From: a candidate division BRC1 bacterium ADurb.Bin183
Lineage (GTDB): Bacteria > Sumerlaeota > Sumerlaeia > MWCT01
DNA length: 64,000 nt
NCBI GenBank assembly: GCA_002070185.1
Contig: MWCT01000010.1
Location: 61,889-125,888, forward strand
Direction: 5' to 3'
Numbering within the stretch: the first letter of the stretch is position 1; each line of letters opens with the position of its first letter. The notes below the pieces were generated by a model. The model was given only the letters and a program-made list of their open reading frames with translations. It did no database searches and had not been told where the DNA came from. A program made the position numbers and the translations under genes. Positions 55,245 through 64,000 of this stretch are shown here, one piece after another.

Positions 55245-55673
55245 TTAAGAACCGTCAATCAACCGGTCAACTGAAAAGCTGCCCGCCCCCTTGACCATAT
55301 AAAAAAATGAGGCAAAAAGATAAAAAAGCGCCAGCTCCCTTACGGCAAAAGCCGCGCCCTTATGCGCCACAAATGACGCAACCAACATTGTGCAAAGTAT
55401 CAAAAAAGCCGAAATCGTTGTGAAAAGTCCCAACGCCAAAAACATCCCCCCGAAAAACTCGCCAAAGGCAGCCATGAAGCCCCAAAAGGTTGGCGCAAAG
55501 TTCAAACCGATTTTCCCAACGGTTTTCCCTATCGCCTCCCAACCTTTCGGACCGGCAAATATCTTGCTAAACCCGTGCGAGGAAATACCTGCTCCAACAA
55601 AAATTCTCAAAATGAGCAAACCAATATTCCTGTCTTCCGACGTAACAAATAAATATTTAAGCGGACCTTTCAT
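55245..55673 (-). CDS. DoxX-family small membrane protein
   Basis: About 142 residues with four hydrophobic helices; LRIFVGAGISSHGFSKIFAG, then FGEFFGGMFLALGLFTTIS and the final FASFFYMVKGAGSFSVDRLI are the DoxX pattern. Family members are quinone- or oxidoreductase-associated membrane subunits of ill-defined role. I place the start at 55673, eight bases after AGGAGG; the ATG two codons earlier is too near that site. It is sandwiched between an NADH dehydrogenase and a quinone prenyltransferase, which suggests a respiratory role. Confidence 0.85.
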   Translation of the reverse strand: MKGPLKYLFVTSEDRNIGLLILRIFVGAGISSHGFSKIFAGPKGWEAIGKTVGKIGLNFAPTFWGFMAAFGEFFGGMFLALGLFTTISAFLILCTMLVASFVAHKGAAFAVRELALFYLFASFFYMVKGAGSFSVDRLIDGS

Positions 55674-55689
55674 AACCATGCCCTCCTCG

Positions 55690-56820
55690 TTATAAGGTAA
55701 GTGAAAATTGAAAAAACCTCCGCCGATTTGTCCAGTTAAAATTGCGATACCCGCACATGAAATAATGCATCCTCAGCCCCAACCGCCCGCATACCGGGAT
55801 TTTCCCAAAAACCACGCCCACGCTGTCGTCAATCAGCGGAATTACCCAACCCAAATCCACAGCCCGAAATGGTTTGAGACGTTTGCTGCGAATGCTCCTG
55901 ACGATATTATCCCCCGCGCGCGCCCCTGAATAAATCGCAAAATTCACCGCCTTGCGCAAATATCCGCCCCCGCACGCCATCGCCGCTGAATCGCCCGCTG
56001 CAAACACGCCATCATATTGAGGCGCCCGCAGGCATTCATCCACTACAATTCTCCCATCAGCCAACAAATCCATTTTTCCGATTATTTGGGGTATTGCAAA
56101 TTTTGTCCCTGCCGTCCAGCAAAAGAAAACATCCTCGAATTCTGCCCCTGAATGCAAACGAACATTGCGCCCGTCAAAAACCTCAATGAAATCATTCAGT
56201 TTCAAGTCGAACTTCATCCGCTTGATATACCGCCGAATGCGCTCTTTTTGCGATGATGATAAAAAAGGGAGAAAGTCCGGCGCGCGTTCCGCCAGCGTAA
56301 TCCGCAGCGTCTTTTGTGATTTTTGCGCGGCAAAGGAAAGATTGCCCGCCAGTTCCAGTGCCGTATATCCCGCACCGGATAAAACCAGATGCGGATGCGG
56401 CGCACGATAAAGATAACCGGCAAAATCTTCCCTAATGCGCTCCGCTTCGGTAAGCGTCGTCAGTGTGTATAACCGCTCAAGGCTTTGGTTGAACCCGTAA
56501 AAATTCGATGTCGAACCGGCGGCAAATAGCAGATAATCAAAGCAATATTGATTTTTTTCTGTTTTAATAAAACGGTTTTCAAGATCTACAAGGCAGACAT
56601 TTTCGTTTTTGAATTCAATCCCTTCGGGTAAAAGCCGCGCAATCTCCTCTTTAAGAAATTGAGGCGGCATGCGACCTCCCGCCGCATCCGGCAGCGAGGG
56701 AAGCATTGTGGAGTATGAATTTTTATCAAAGAGAAAAACTTGATGATTTCCTTGCAACACCGCCAGTTTCCGCGCTGCCGCCAGTCCAGCAAATCCGCCG
56801 CCGAGAATGATAATCACCAT
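55690..56820 (-). CDS. ndh: Type II NADH:quinone oxidoreductase-like FAD flavoprotein
   Basis: A 376-residue two-dinucleotide-fold enzyme. ILGGGFAGLAAARKL binds FAD, VLSGAGYTALELAGNLSF the NAD(P)H, and GVFAAGDSAA the FAD ribityl-binding Asp. The FDYLLFAAGSTSNF segment is typical of NDH-2 and related sulfide:quinone reductases; the catalytic cysteines of the latter were not recognised. It would pass electrons from NADH to the quinone made by the downstream genes, without pumping protons. I place the start at 56820; the frame extends to 56871 without support. It heads the block. Confidence 0.82.
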   Translation of the reverse strand: MVIIILGGGFAGLAAARKLAVLQGNHQVFLFDKNSYSTMLPSLPDAAGGRMPPQFLKEEIARLLPEGIEFKNENVCLVDLENRFIKTEKNQYCFDYLLFAAGSTSNFYGFNQSLERLYTLTTLTEAERIREDFAGYLYRAPHPHLVLSGAGYTALELAGNLSFAAQKSQKTLRITLAERAPDFLPFLSSSQKERIRRYIKRMKFDLKLNDFIEVFDGRNVRLHSGAEFEDVFFCWTAGTKFAIPQIIGKMDLLADGRIVVDECLRAPQYDGVFAAGDSAAMACGGGYLRKAVNFAIYSGARAGDNIVRSIRSKRLKPFRAVDLGWVIPLIDDSVGVVFGKIPVCGRLGLRMHYFMCGYRNFNWTNRRRFFQFSLTL

Positions 56821-57344
56821 CCAAAAACTCTTGCCAGATGTTAAAAAAATAATATCTCCCTCACGCCACACGCGTCAAGAATGATTCATGTTGCCTTGAT
56901 TTTTCAAAATAAAGAAAAAAATAAATGTGTCCGTTGGAAGTTGAAAAATGGAAGGAGGCGGGGGAATTTTGGGCATGGTTTGCCGCACGCGCCGCCAGCG
57001 CGAAAAAAAGTCCAGCGATTGAATATATGCGCCTACAAACCCAGACACCCTACCAGCCTTTCTGCCAGCGCCAAACCGCCAAAAGCCGTCGTGTTTTCCT
57101 CCTAAATATTTATCATGATTGCGCGCGCATGCTATGATTGGCTCTTATTCACCATCGGAGATCCTTTCTTTAAAGGGTTTGTTGATTTACTCCTCAATAG
57201 AATGGAATCTCCGGTGGGCAGCACTATTAACAAATTGCAACTATTTTGAAGAATCAGGGATACTCTGATGCGAAAGATGCGTTAATCAAGACGCTTGGAG
57301 TCTAAATTCATTATAAACCCATCTGTTTAATTAACTCATAGGCA
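56821..57344. other. Intergenic stretch with a structured inverted repeat
   Basis: No convincing gene: a 70-codon frame at 56925-57137 lacks a ribosome-binding site and any recognisable motif. At 57150-57217 an imperfect 11-bp stem (arms 57150-57160 and 57207-57217, core CGGAGAT/ATCTCCG, one wobble) encloses a nested CCTTT/AAAGG hairpin at 57161-57174. No T-run follows on either strand, so it does not look like a terminator. It may be a small RNA or a DNA element. Confidence 0.45.
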
Positions 57345-60300
57345 TTATTCCATCATTATCAACCAGACAAGGTCAGCCACATCCACCTTGCCATCGCCGT
57401 TGATATCTCCATCCAAAGCGCCTGTTTTGCCAGTCAGGAAGTCTGTGAAATCCTGGCGCGTTAAGATTTTCGGCAATACATGTATAGCGCCATCTGTTTT
57501 CTCAATCTCGCTATACCAGTCAAAACTGTCGCCATACTGCCCCTTAAGTTTTACCTCGTTCAGAGTTATGGCGATGTCTGACGGCGCAGGCGCGCTATAA
57601 GATACCCGGAACTTGAGAATAACAAGGCTTCCGCTGCCGCCAGTTATCGCATTTTGTGTGCTCATGCTGACTTTGGCGTATCCGCTCCCGTATGAAACCG
57701 TCTTTTGGAACCCGCCGGTTATTGACCCAACATTGATTGAATCAAGAACAAGCGTGGAGCGATCGGATGGATAGCCGATTGTTACGTCAAACCCACTTAA
57801 CCCCGTAGCGTCATTGACCTCAACAGGCAGAAATACATATCCTCCGGGCGATGTCTGTCCCTCGCCAATTTGAATAAATATTGGCTGCCTGCTTGAAAGA
57901 ACAGTTCGCAATGTCCAATCCTTTTCTTCCTTGTCACCCTTGCCTTTTCTCTCCTGCGGCGGGTTGATCGGCAATCCCACAGACAAGCGCTGAATCATCA
58001 AAGCGTCAGCGCTGTCAATAACACCATCCCCATTGATGTCTCCTGACTGCATCTGGCAATCTGTCGGAGTGATCAACCCAACCGCTATTTTCAATGCAAG
58101 AATCACATCGGCGCTATCCACCACCTGATCTCCATTCAAATCGCCCTGCATACACTCTATGCTAATGCAAAGAAGTCCGGTGTCGCTGTAATCCACGGGG
58201 AGGCGAGCCGGAACAGTGTCATAAAATTTCACTTCCCCAAGATTAAGAAGCCCGCATTCGCCTTGAGCGGCGTCTGGTTTCAGATATAGATAAATGTCAA
58301 ACAGATGCCCCTCGCCGCGCAACGTATCAGCCTGCCCAATGGATGAAATCCGAATTTTGCCCGGTTCTGTGGTGTTGGCGAGAAATGAAACTTGCGAGGT
58401 CACTGCCGTTCGCTCGATCCTTATGCCTGTGGTAACAGCATCCACATTCGCGGGGTTGTATCTAAAATCAATGTCTATTCCCCATGGGTTGATTCCCGCG
58501 GCATTATCAACGTTGATCGGGATACGCGCCCAGGTTCCCTGTTTACTGGAAACATCTGGCAGGGATACAACAACCATTCCCGAAAGGGCGCGGACCGGTC
58601 CCGCCGGGGCGCTCTCATTCCCATCCCGATCAACCGCCGTAACTTTGTAATAATACTCAACGCCTGACGCTGTGCTTGTGTCTTTATATGAAGTCTCGGT
58701 TATCAATGATGCGTTGATTTTCGTAAAATCGCCCGATAAAGAAGTATGGCGATAGACATTATATCCAGCCAGATCCGACTCTGTATTGGGATTCCATCGC
58801 ACAAGGGTTTGAGCCGCACCCGAAAGAGCGGTCAAGCCCGTCGGAGGCATCGGCGTTGTCGGCTCAAGTCTTATATTCATCAACATAGGAGCCGTGAATC
58901 CCCGAATCTGCTTCGATTCATAGCCCGCCTTACTGAATTTTATCCTGAGAGATGTGGTATTATCAGGCGCGGCGACTGTATAGATTCCGGAGGTGCTCGT
59001 TGAATCGCTATCAACCAATGCCCCGGATACGTCGCCAAATAATTCAACAAGGACATCCCCCAGAGCGTTTCCCGTTCTAATGTCCTTGACGGTTCCTCTG
59101 ACCTCCGGAAGCGGAGTGCGGTTATTCACGCTGAAAATATCGGTTTCCGACTCCTCGCTGTATAAATCACCATCAAATGCCTTGATTTTGAACCTGACAA
59201 AATTCTCCGCCTGATTGAGGATGTCAGCCTGACTGTTCCAGACAAATGTGTGAAAAATGCCGCCCGGCATGGATTCCAAATTATATTGCCCATCCCCGCC
59301 AATCCCCATGGTCGCTGGAACATAATTCGCGCCGCCATCCACACTGAACCAGACTTCAAGATTCACCCGATCGGACTGGGCATCTTTGACAATATAATTG
59401 ATGCCGACAAGACCGCTGACCTCACCTTCCGGTGTCATAACTTGCACAATCGGAGCCGTATTCTCAGGAACCGGCGTCGGAGTTACCGTTGGGATTGGCG
59501 TATGTGTCGCTGTCGGTGTTGGCGTAGGCGTAGGAGTATTCGTTGGAGTTGGTGTGGGAGTAGGTGTCGGAGTTTCAGTCGGCGTTGGTGTCGCTGTCGG
59601 CGTTGGCGTAGGCGTAGGAGTATTCGTTGGAGTGGGAGTGGGAGTAGGTGTCGGTGTTGGAGTCGGCGTGGGTATCCAATCTGGATCATATTCGTATGCT
59701 CCCATATCAAAACCAGCGCCCTTAGGACGCGTTACACCGAGTATATCATATTCCGGCGCGCCTACGGATGTCCCAGCGTCAATACAGGGAGAACCCTGCT
59801 GTAACCGGAAAACCCATTTTGCTGGGTCATCGCCGGATACATTGACAAACATAGGATCAACAGCAATATTGCCCTTGCCTACTGACCCACCGCCGAAACA
59901 ACTATACTTAACCTCACCTCCGGATTTTTCAATGTCTGCATTATTATTACCCCATGCTATGCAATTGGTCACTGTGCCGGAATTACCAATCCCGCCGCCG
60001 TTATTATTATAGACCGTGCAGTTGGTCACCGTGCCGGAATTACCGATCCCACGGCCGTTATTATTATAGACCGTGCAGTTGGTCACCGTGCCGTAAAAGT
60101 TACCAATGCCGCCGCCGTCGCTCCATGATGTGCTGTTTCCATAGACTGTGCAGTTGGTCACCGTGCCTCTGTTACAAATTCCTCCGTATCTAATTGCGCT
60201 GTTATTATAGACTGTGCAGTTGGTCACCGTGCCCCAGTTATAAATCCCGCCGCAGCGGTCATTATGAGGATCCGGGCCGTAGGATTCCCATGCGGTGTTA

Positions 60301-60746
60301 TTATAAACTGTGCAGTTGGTCACCGTACCTTTTTCGTTGTTATAAATCCCGCCGCCGTATCTTGATTTCCCTCTTGTAATATGGAAGCCGCCCAAAACTC
60401 CTGAGTTTTTGACGCACCGGCGAGTATCTTCTCCAGCTATGATTGTTGGATGTGCGGAAATGTTCCGTTGTGAAAGCTGCGATTCCGTTCCCGCAAAGCC
60501 GCCATAAAGTGCAACATCTTCGCTATTAACAACGGTTTTAGATTCTGCATAGGTCCCTTCTGCGACCCAGACTTCATCGCCTGGTTTTACCTTTTCTGTT
60601 GCCTTTACAATTGTTTTTAAGGCGGCGTCCCATGATTCCCCCGAATTTGAATCGTTGCCGGTGGTTTTCACATAATACCGCGCCGCAAAGGCATTCGCCG
60701 CAACCAGACACAGGAATACAATACCCAGAAAATATTTGCACTTCAT
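57345..60746 (-). CDS. Exported beta-helix protein with Thr/Pro linker, two cohesin-like domains and dockerin loops
   Basis: An 1133-residue secreted protein with signal peptide ([11 protein letters not shown]). A right-handed beta-helix (about 22-350) contains six GTVTNCxxY-type rungs. A Pro/Thr-rich linker (about 356-427) follows, then an Ig-like/Fn3-like region including a fibronectin type III domain (about 625-715). A cohesin-like domain (about 715-860) precedes a two-loop type I dockerin ([14 protein letters not shown] near 867, [14 protein letters not shown] near 900); a second cohesin-like domain (about 945-1095) precedes a final [14 protein letters not shown] loop near 1112. Cohesins bind dockerins, so self-assembly into polymers or capture of other dockerin-bearing proteins is possible. 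GGAG precedes the ATG. No catalytic module is seen. Confidence 0.88.
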   Translation of the reverse strand: MKCKYFLGIVFLCLVAANAFAARYYVKTTGNDSNSGESWDAALKTIVKATEKVKPGDEVWVAEGTYAESKTVVNSEDVALYGGFAGTESQLSQRNISAHPTIIAGEDTRRCVKNSGVLGGFHITRGKSRYGGGIYNNEKGTVTNCTVYNNTAWESYGPDPHNDRCGGIYNWGTVTNCTVYNNSAIRYGGICNRGTVTNCTVYGNSTSWSDGGGIGNFYGTVTNCTVYNNNGRGIGNSGTVTNCTVYNNNGGGIGNSGTVTNCIAWGNNNADIEKSGGEVKYSCFGGGSVGKGNIAVDPMFVNVSGDDPAKWVFRLQQGSPCIDAGTSVGAPEYDILGVTRPKGAGFDMGAYEYDPDWIPTPTPTPTPTPTPTPTNTPTPTPTPTATPTPTETPTPTPTPTPTNTPTPTPTPTATHTPIPTVTPTPVPENTAPIVQVMTPEGEVSGLVGINYIVKDAQSDRVNLEVWFSVDGGANYVPATMGIGGDGQYNLESMPGGIFHTFVWNSQADILNQAENFVRFKIKAFDGDLYSEESETDIFSVNNRTPLPEVRGTVKDIRTGNALGDVLVELFGDVSGALVDSDSTSTSGIYTVAAPDNTTSLRIKFSKAGYESKQIRGFTAPMLMNIRLEPTTPMPPTGLTALSGAAQTLVRWNPNTESDLAGYNVYRHTSLSGDFTKINASLITETSYKDTSTASGVEYYYKVTAVDRDGNESAPAGPVRALSGMVVVSLPDVSSKQGTWARIPINVDNAAGINPWGIDIDFRYNPANVDAVTTGIRIERTAVTSQVSFLANTTEPGKIRISSIGQADTLRGEGHLFDIYLYLKPDAAQGECGLLNLGEVKFYDTVPARLPVDYSDTGLLCISIECMQGDLNGDQVVDSADVILALKIAVGLITPTDCQMQSGDINGDGVIDSADALMIQRLSVGLPINPPQERKGKGDKEEKDWTLRTVLSSRQPIFIQIGEGQTSPGGYVFLPVEVNDATGLSGFDVTIGYPSDRSTLVLDSINVGSITGGFQKTVSYGSGYAKVSMSTQNAITGGSGSLVILKFRVSYSAPAPSDIAITLNEVKLKGQYGDSFDWYSEIEKTDGAIHVLPKILTRQDFTDFLTGKTGALDGDINGDGKVDVADLVWLIMME
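59460..59680 (-). repeat. Tandem Pro-Thr codon repeat in the linker of the beta-helix/cohesin protein
   Basis: About 70 codons of alternating Pro and Thr (PTPTPT, with Asn, Ala, Glu and His interruptions), visible on the plus strand as GGTGTAGG/GGAGTGGG-type words. Two longer blocks are near-copies ([12 protein letters not shown]). Such tracts are prone to slipped-strand length change in multiples of three. The polypeptide would be an extended, probably O-glycosylated linker. Confidence 0.9.
59954..60340 (-). repeat. Tandem in-frame repeats encoding beta-helix rungs GTVTNC(T)V/IY
   Basis: The plus-strand word GTGCAGTTGGTCACCGTGCC or a near copy recurs six times with spacers of 36 to about 100 bases. 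On the coding strand it encodes [15 protein letters not shown] rungs. Two adjacent units are almost identical (57 bases), pointing to recent duplication. It is coding sequence, not a CRISPR array. Confidence 0.85.
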
Positions 60747-61202
60747 TACAATTCTCCGTGTAGAATTAAGTATTAGATTAATAAGTTTACAATCTACAAT
60801 ATATAAAATGACATTAGGTTAGTTGTATATGATTGATGAAAAATGAACGCAAGCAAAATCGTCATATAGAACACAAAAAAACACACTTATTCAAGCAAGG
60901 AATGAAAAAAGCGTGAGGGGCAATTTATGCATGTTCCGTTAATATGGCACAGACGCAGAAACCCAAAAAATACTATATCATCCGTGCCACTTAAAAACAC
61001 TTTGTAAGTTTGTTGCATTTCCGAAATGTAAGTTTAATATAAGTCCACCGTGTTTTTTTCGCCCTTTTTTCGCCTTTTCACTTTTTTTAAGCCTCTTCAA
61101 GCCGCCGCGCTCCGAGCCAATAAATATAAGCCTTAGCGCCCTATTGGAAAATCAAAAAACGTTTTGAGTTTGGAAATATAAGGGTTAGAACGGAATGCAA
61201 AA
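60747..61202. other. Non-coding AT-rich stretch upstream of the beta-helix/cohesin gene
   Basis: No gene can be supported on either strand. The 250 bases nearest the minus-strand gene presumably hold its promoter; a TTGTAA / TTAATT pair on the minus strand near 60755-60790 is a weak candidate. Words of the form AATATAAG/ATGTAAG recur five times between 61003 and 61190, on the plus strand, without a meaning I can assign. Confidence 0.4.
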
Positions 61203-61246
61203 AAATCAAATACGCGGAAAGCCTTGATAATGCTGGCTCTCCGCGT
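61203..61246 (-). terminator. Rho-independent terminator of the tRNA-Arg gene
   Basis: On the minus strand, an imperfect 12-bp stem (plus-strand arms 61212-61223 and 61235-61246, ACGCGGA pairing TCCGCGT) is followed by a T-rich stretch read from 61211 downward. It begins about 8 bases after the CCA end of the tRNA. Confidence 0.8.
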
Positions 61247-61254
61247 GATATTTT

Positions 61255-61331
<77 letters not shown>

Positions 61332-61489
61332 TTGAATTTTTTTTAGGCAAATGTTTGTTTATCAAAAAACAAAAGCAGTTTAAAACTCAATCTTCTAATG
61401 ACCCCAGATGTCAACCAAAATTTTCAGATAAATATAATCATTTGTTCTTGCAATCCATTTTTCATCCATTTAAGTTTTCAGTTCCTTTT

Positions 61490-61518
61490 TTGACGGATAC
61501 GGCGTTTCTTTGTTAAAT
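61490..61518 (+). promoter_or_regulatory. Probable sigma-70-type promoter of the aldolase gene
   Basis: TTGACG at 61490-61495, a 17-bp spacer, and TTAAAT at 61513-61518, placing the transcript start near 61525, about 20 bases before the ATG at 61545. The short leader still contains the GGAGGG ribosome-binding site. Confidence 0.5.
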
Positions 61519-61544
61519 TTTTTATATATGGAGGGTATCGCAAA

Positions 61545-62675
61545 ATGGCTCTTGTCACTCTGAAACAGATTCTGGATGAGGCGGAAAAAGGCGGCTACGG
61601 CGTCGGCGCCTTTAACGTCAATAACATGGAGCAAATCCAGGGCATCTTTAACGCGGCGCAGGAACTGGAAAGTCCGCTCATTATTCAGGCGAGCTTTAAT
61701 GCCGTCAAATATGCGGGGCTTAAGTTCCTCCAAGCGCTCATGAAAGCTGCCGTTGAAACCTATCCAGACGTTCCCGTGGCGCTGCATCTTGACCATGGTC
61801 CGGATTTTGATCGCTGCAAAACCTGCATCGAACTCGGTTTTACGTCCGTCATGATTGACGGCAGTCTTGACTATTCGAGCAAGGAAAAAAAGAAACCTGC
61901 CCGTTCCTTCGAGGAAAATGTGCGCGTGACCAAAGAGGTCGTGGATTACGCCCACTCTTTTGGCGTGAGCGTGGAAGGCGAGCTCGGAACATTAGGCGGC
62001 GTTGAGGATGATGCCGCGGCTGCCAAGGTCATGTTCACCGACCCCGACCAAGCGGTTGAATTTGTGAAACAGACCGGCGTGGACTGCCTTGCGGTTGCCA
62101 TCGGCACCAGCCACGGCGCTTACAAATTCAAGGAAAAACCGATCATTGATATTGACCGCGTCAAAACCATCCACAGCAAAATTCCCGAAATCCCGCTTGT
62201 TATGCACGGCTCTTCTTCCGTTCCCGCCGAGCTGACCGACAAGCTCAACAATTATATTGTTGTTTCCAAAGGCAAGGACGACCAAGGCGGTCCTTTCATT
62301 GATTTCCTCGGCAAAAAATATTTCATTGACCGCGACTATAGCATTGCTAAAGACCTTGTGTATGACCTTTTCTTTAAAAACCGTTTGAAAAAGACAATGG
62401 GCGTGCCCATCGAAAGCATTCAAATGGGGATCATGAACGGCGTGCGCAAGATTAACGTGGACACGGACGGTCGTTTGATGATTACAACAGCTGTTCTGGA
62501 TGTTTTGCATGCGAAACCTGAAAAATTCGACCCGCGCGATTATCTCACTCCTGCGCGCGATGCCGTTTATAACATGGTCAAGGGCAAGATTCTCGCCTTC
62601 GGCAGTGCTGGACATGCCAAAGATTACAAACCGAAAACGCTCGCTCAGATGAAAAAATTCTACGAGTCAACGTAA
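61545..62675 (+). CDS. fba: Class II fructose-bisphosphate aldolase / ketose-bisphosphate aldolase
   Basis: A 376-residue cytoplasmic enzyme cleaving fructose-1,6-bisphosphate in glycolysis or making it in gluconeogenesis. VGAFNVNNMEQIQGI is the N-terminal signature; zinc ligands sit in HLDHG, AIGTSHGAYKF and VMHGSSSVP; EGELGTLGG and INVDTDGRL are the other conserved loops. GGAGGG lies eight bases before the ATG. The length and inserts near residues 105-115 and 235-285 fit the longer (type B-like) class II enzymes. It is closed by its own terminator. Confidence 0.93.
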   Translation: MALVTLKQILDEAEKGGYGVGAFNVNNMEQIQGIFNAAQELESPLIIQASFNAVKYAGLKFLQALMKAAVETYPDVPVALHLDHGPDFDRCKTCIELGFTSVMIDGSLDYSSKEKKKPARSFEENVRVTKEVVDYAHSFGVSVEGELGTLGGVEDDAAAAKVMFTDPDQAVEFVKQTGVDCLAVAIGTSHGAYKFKEKPIIDIDRVKTIHSKIPEIPLVMHGSSSVPAELTDKLNNYIVVSKGKDDQGGPFIDFLGKKYFIDRDYSIAKDLVYDLFFKNRLKKTMGVPIESIQMGIMNGVRKINVDTDGRLMITTAVLDVLHAKPEKFDPRDYLTPARDAVYNMVKGKILAFGSAGHAKDYKPKTLAQMKKFYEST

Positions 62676-62705
62676 TTGCGTCGGTCTTAACAGCACTGGT
62701 TATTC

Positions 62706-62734
62706 AAGGCGGGGTTAATTCCCCGCCTTTTTTT
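62706..62734 (+). terminator. Strong rho-independent terminator of the aldolase gene
   Basis: A perfect 9-bp stem (AAGGCGGGG 62706-62714 with CCCCGCCTT 62721-62729), 6-base loop and T-run to 62734. It ends against the stop of the convergent kinase gene; the minus strand lacks a T-run. Confidence 0.92.
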
Positions 62735-64000
62735 ATTTGGCGAGGGTTTTCAGTTCAGAAAGCAGACTTTCCATGCTGTCATAACGAGCGGAAGGTTTTT
62801 TCTCAAGGCATTTCATAATGACCTGTTCAATCTTTGGATCCGTGCCTCGCATCGGCGGCGGTGTTGTGAAAATATGATGATATGCAATGTTGCCGGTGCG
62901 AAAGGGAGGGGCGCCCATAAACATCTCATAAAGCACAACCCCAAGCGAATAAATATCAGAAGCGGGGCTAACCTGCTTGCCCTCGTTTTGTTCCGGCGAC
63001 ATGTAAAGAGGTGTTCCGATGATGATGTCGGATGAAATATCGCCCGCCTCTTCCAGAAATGTGGCAATCCCAAAATCCGTCAATTTGCAAACCTTGTCAG
63101 CGGTGAGAAGGATGTTGGCAGGTTTGATATCCCTGTGAAGAATGCCAAGGGCATGCGCCGCTGAAAGGGCGGAGGCGATTTGAATGCCGTATTCTATCGC
63201 TTCGGATGGCTGAAGCCTTTTTTGCGAGGCGATCAGTTTTTTCAAATCTCCTCCATCCACGTATTCCATCGAGATGTATTTTCTGCCGGCTTCCTCGCCG
63301 ATATCGTGAATGCGAACTATATTCTGATGGGAAAGGCGGCGTGTGGATTTAACCTCAAGGCGAAAGCGTGACTGCGCATCCTCATCTTCTGAAAATTTCT
63401 CAGAAAGGATTTTGAGCGCCACCACCTCGTCCAGCTCGCGGTCATAGGCGCGGAAAACCACGCCCATAGTGCCGCGCCCCACCTCCTCCATGAGTTCGAA
63501 CCGCTCCTGAGCGCGCTGGCTGAGCTGTTGCATGATATCATCCCGCAGTCTTCCCATCCCAAATTTTTTCCGAACCTCAGCGCGAAGGGCGTTCACCTGC
63601 TGATAAACATCCTTAAAGGCGATGTCTGCGGCAAGAATCTGATTGAAGACTTCAATCGTTTTTTGCGGATCCCCCGAAGCATAGAATTGCTCTCCCAGCT
63701 GATATAGGAGTTCTTTGACTTCGTCGGACATGTCCAGACGCAGGAAGTATTGATACGCCAGACCAAGTTCGCCCTTTTTGAAAAAGCATTTGCCGATGGT
63801 CAAAACAGCCTCGCGCGATTCCTTGTCCTTGTTGAGAATCTGCTGATATGCCTTGATGGCTTTATCGTATTCCTCCAACTCAAAATAAAGATTTGCCGTT
63901 TTATAAAGCATGGGCAGCGGCGGGTCGCGGAACATAGCAATGTATGCCTCGTAGCATTCCGCCAGTTCAAAAAGGACGTTGGGATTTTGCGGGTCAATAT
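62733..64000 (-). CDS. TPR-containing serine/threonine protein kinase, 5' end beyond the window
   Basis: The minus-strand frame stays open to the last bases of the window (the codons before the Met at 63935 continue a TPR, FELAECYEAYIAMF), so the N-terminus is cut off. What is visible: several TPR units (LYFELEEYDKAIKAYQQILN; TIGKCFFKKGELGLAYQYFL), then a Hanks-type kinase domain with a Gly-rich loop GRGTMGVVFRA, the ATP-binding Lys in VALKIL, catalytic HRDIKPANILL, DFGIA, GTPLYMSPEQ and DIYSLGVVLYEM. No membrane helix is seen. N-terminal TPRs followed by a C-terminal kinase is the reverse of the commonest bacterial order. Substrates are unknown. Confidence 0.92.
   Translation of the reverse strand, partial: IDPQNPNVLFELAECYEAYIAMFRDPPLPMLYKTANLYFELEEYDKAIKAYQQILNKDKESREAVLTIGKCFFKKGELGLAYQYFLRLDMSDEVKELLYQLGEQFYASGDPQKTIEVFNQILAADIAFKDVYQQVNALRAEVRKKFGMGRLRDDIMQQLSQRAQERFELMEEVGRGTMGVVFRAYDRELDEVVALKILSEKFSEDEDAQSRFRLEVKSTRRLSHQNIVRIHDIGEEAGRKYISMEYVDGGDLKKLIASQKRLQPSEAIEYGIQIASALSAAHALGILHRDIKPANILLTADKVCKLTDFGIATFLEEAGDISSDIIIGTPLYMSPEQNEGKQVSPASDIYSLGVVLYEMFMGAPPFRTGNIAYHHIFTTPPPMRGTDPKIEQVIMKCLEKKPSARYDSMESLLSELKTLAK

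Noticed and set aside
56925..57137. A 70-codon plus-strand frame in the gap after the NADH dehydrogenase gene.
   Set aside because: No ribosome-binding site, no recognisable motif and no partner; left as unsupported.
59398..60012. Plus-strand open frame rich in Val-Gly repeats.
   Set aside because: It is the antisense of the Pro-Thr codon repeat of the minus-strand gene, with no ribosome-binding site.
59954..60340. Regularly spaced repeats that could be taken for a CRISPR array.
   Set aside because: The repeats are in frame within a large coding region, translate to beta-helix rungs, have unequal spacers, and there are no cas genes.

Overview
The window reads as a chromosomal segment of a diderm (Gram-negative-type) bacterium from an uncultured lineage. 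The envelope genes support this: an LptE-like lipoprotein next to a LolA-like carrier, a type II secretion/type IV pilin-like prepilin, UppP, an O-unit-type flippase and three multi-spanning glycosyltransferase-like proteins. Very large exported beta-helix proteins with Thr/Pro linkers, cohesin folds and dockerin loops, a lipid-quinone block and a Ser/Thr kinase with TPRs recall PVC/FCB-neighbour phyla such as Sumerlaeota (BRC1), Hydrogenedentota or Omnitrophota. That placement is inference from style only. No plasmid, prophage, insertion sequence or CRISPR array is visible; most genes are ordinary chromosomal genes with Shine-Dalgarno sites, and several use TTG or GTG starts.

Layout. 1-2507: 3' part of a sensor with PAS, degenerate GGDEF and EAL domains. 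2517-6286: ATGA-coupled GH31 glycosidase and a YdjM-like membrane hydrolase. 6446-8098: AspT-family transporter. 8126-9022: exported EEP-fold nuclease/phosphatase. 9176-11851: leuS. 11960-14220: AT-rich pair of zinc-ribbon membrane proteins. 14308-27167 (minus): ruvX, a response regulator with a HEPN-like tail, its histidine kinase, lptE, lolA, a glycosyltransferase, mnmE, a large exported protein, an anti-sigma factor and an ECF sigma factor. 27566-27757: a solitary 63-codon gene with its own terminator. 27898-29475 (minus): aroB-aroQ. 29627-37352: beta-helix surface protein, six-hairpin glycosidase-like protein and membrane glycosyltransferase-like protein. 37402-39909: gyrA. 41103-46951: cinA, small membrane and exported proteins, a prepilin and surE. 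46827-48173 (minus): another glycosyltransferase, overlapping surE tail to tail. 48208-49530: rimO. 49538-49766 (minus): a gutted serA-like remnant. 49972-53311: uppP, flippase and an exported protein. 53312-56820 (minus): NDH-2-like dehydrogenase, DoxX, UbiA/MenA-type prenyltransferase and polyprenyl diphosphate synthase. 57345-60746 (minus): beta-helix/cohesin/dockerin protein. 61255-61331 (minus): tRNA-Arg(ACG). 61545-62675: class II aldolase. 62733-64000 (minus): Ser/Thr kinase cut by the window end.

How the parts fit. The 53312-56820 block is coherent: a polyprenyl tail is made, joined to a quinone head group, and the quinone is reduced by a type II NADH dehydrogenase. LptE and LolA serve outer-membrane biogenesis, and UppP, the flippase and the glycosyltransferases serve lipid-linked glycan handling. 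Signalling is rich: a c-di-GMP-type protein, a two-component pair, an ECF sigma/anti-sigma pair and a Ser/Thr kinase. The items most worth a second look are the HEPN-like output of the response regulator, the cohesin-dockerin-cohesin-dockerin polypeptide, the serA remnant, GyrA with Ile at position 83, the solitary 63-residue protein gene, and a structured inverted repeat near 57150-57217.
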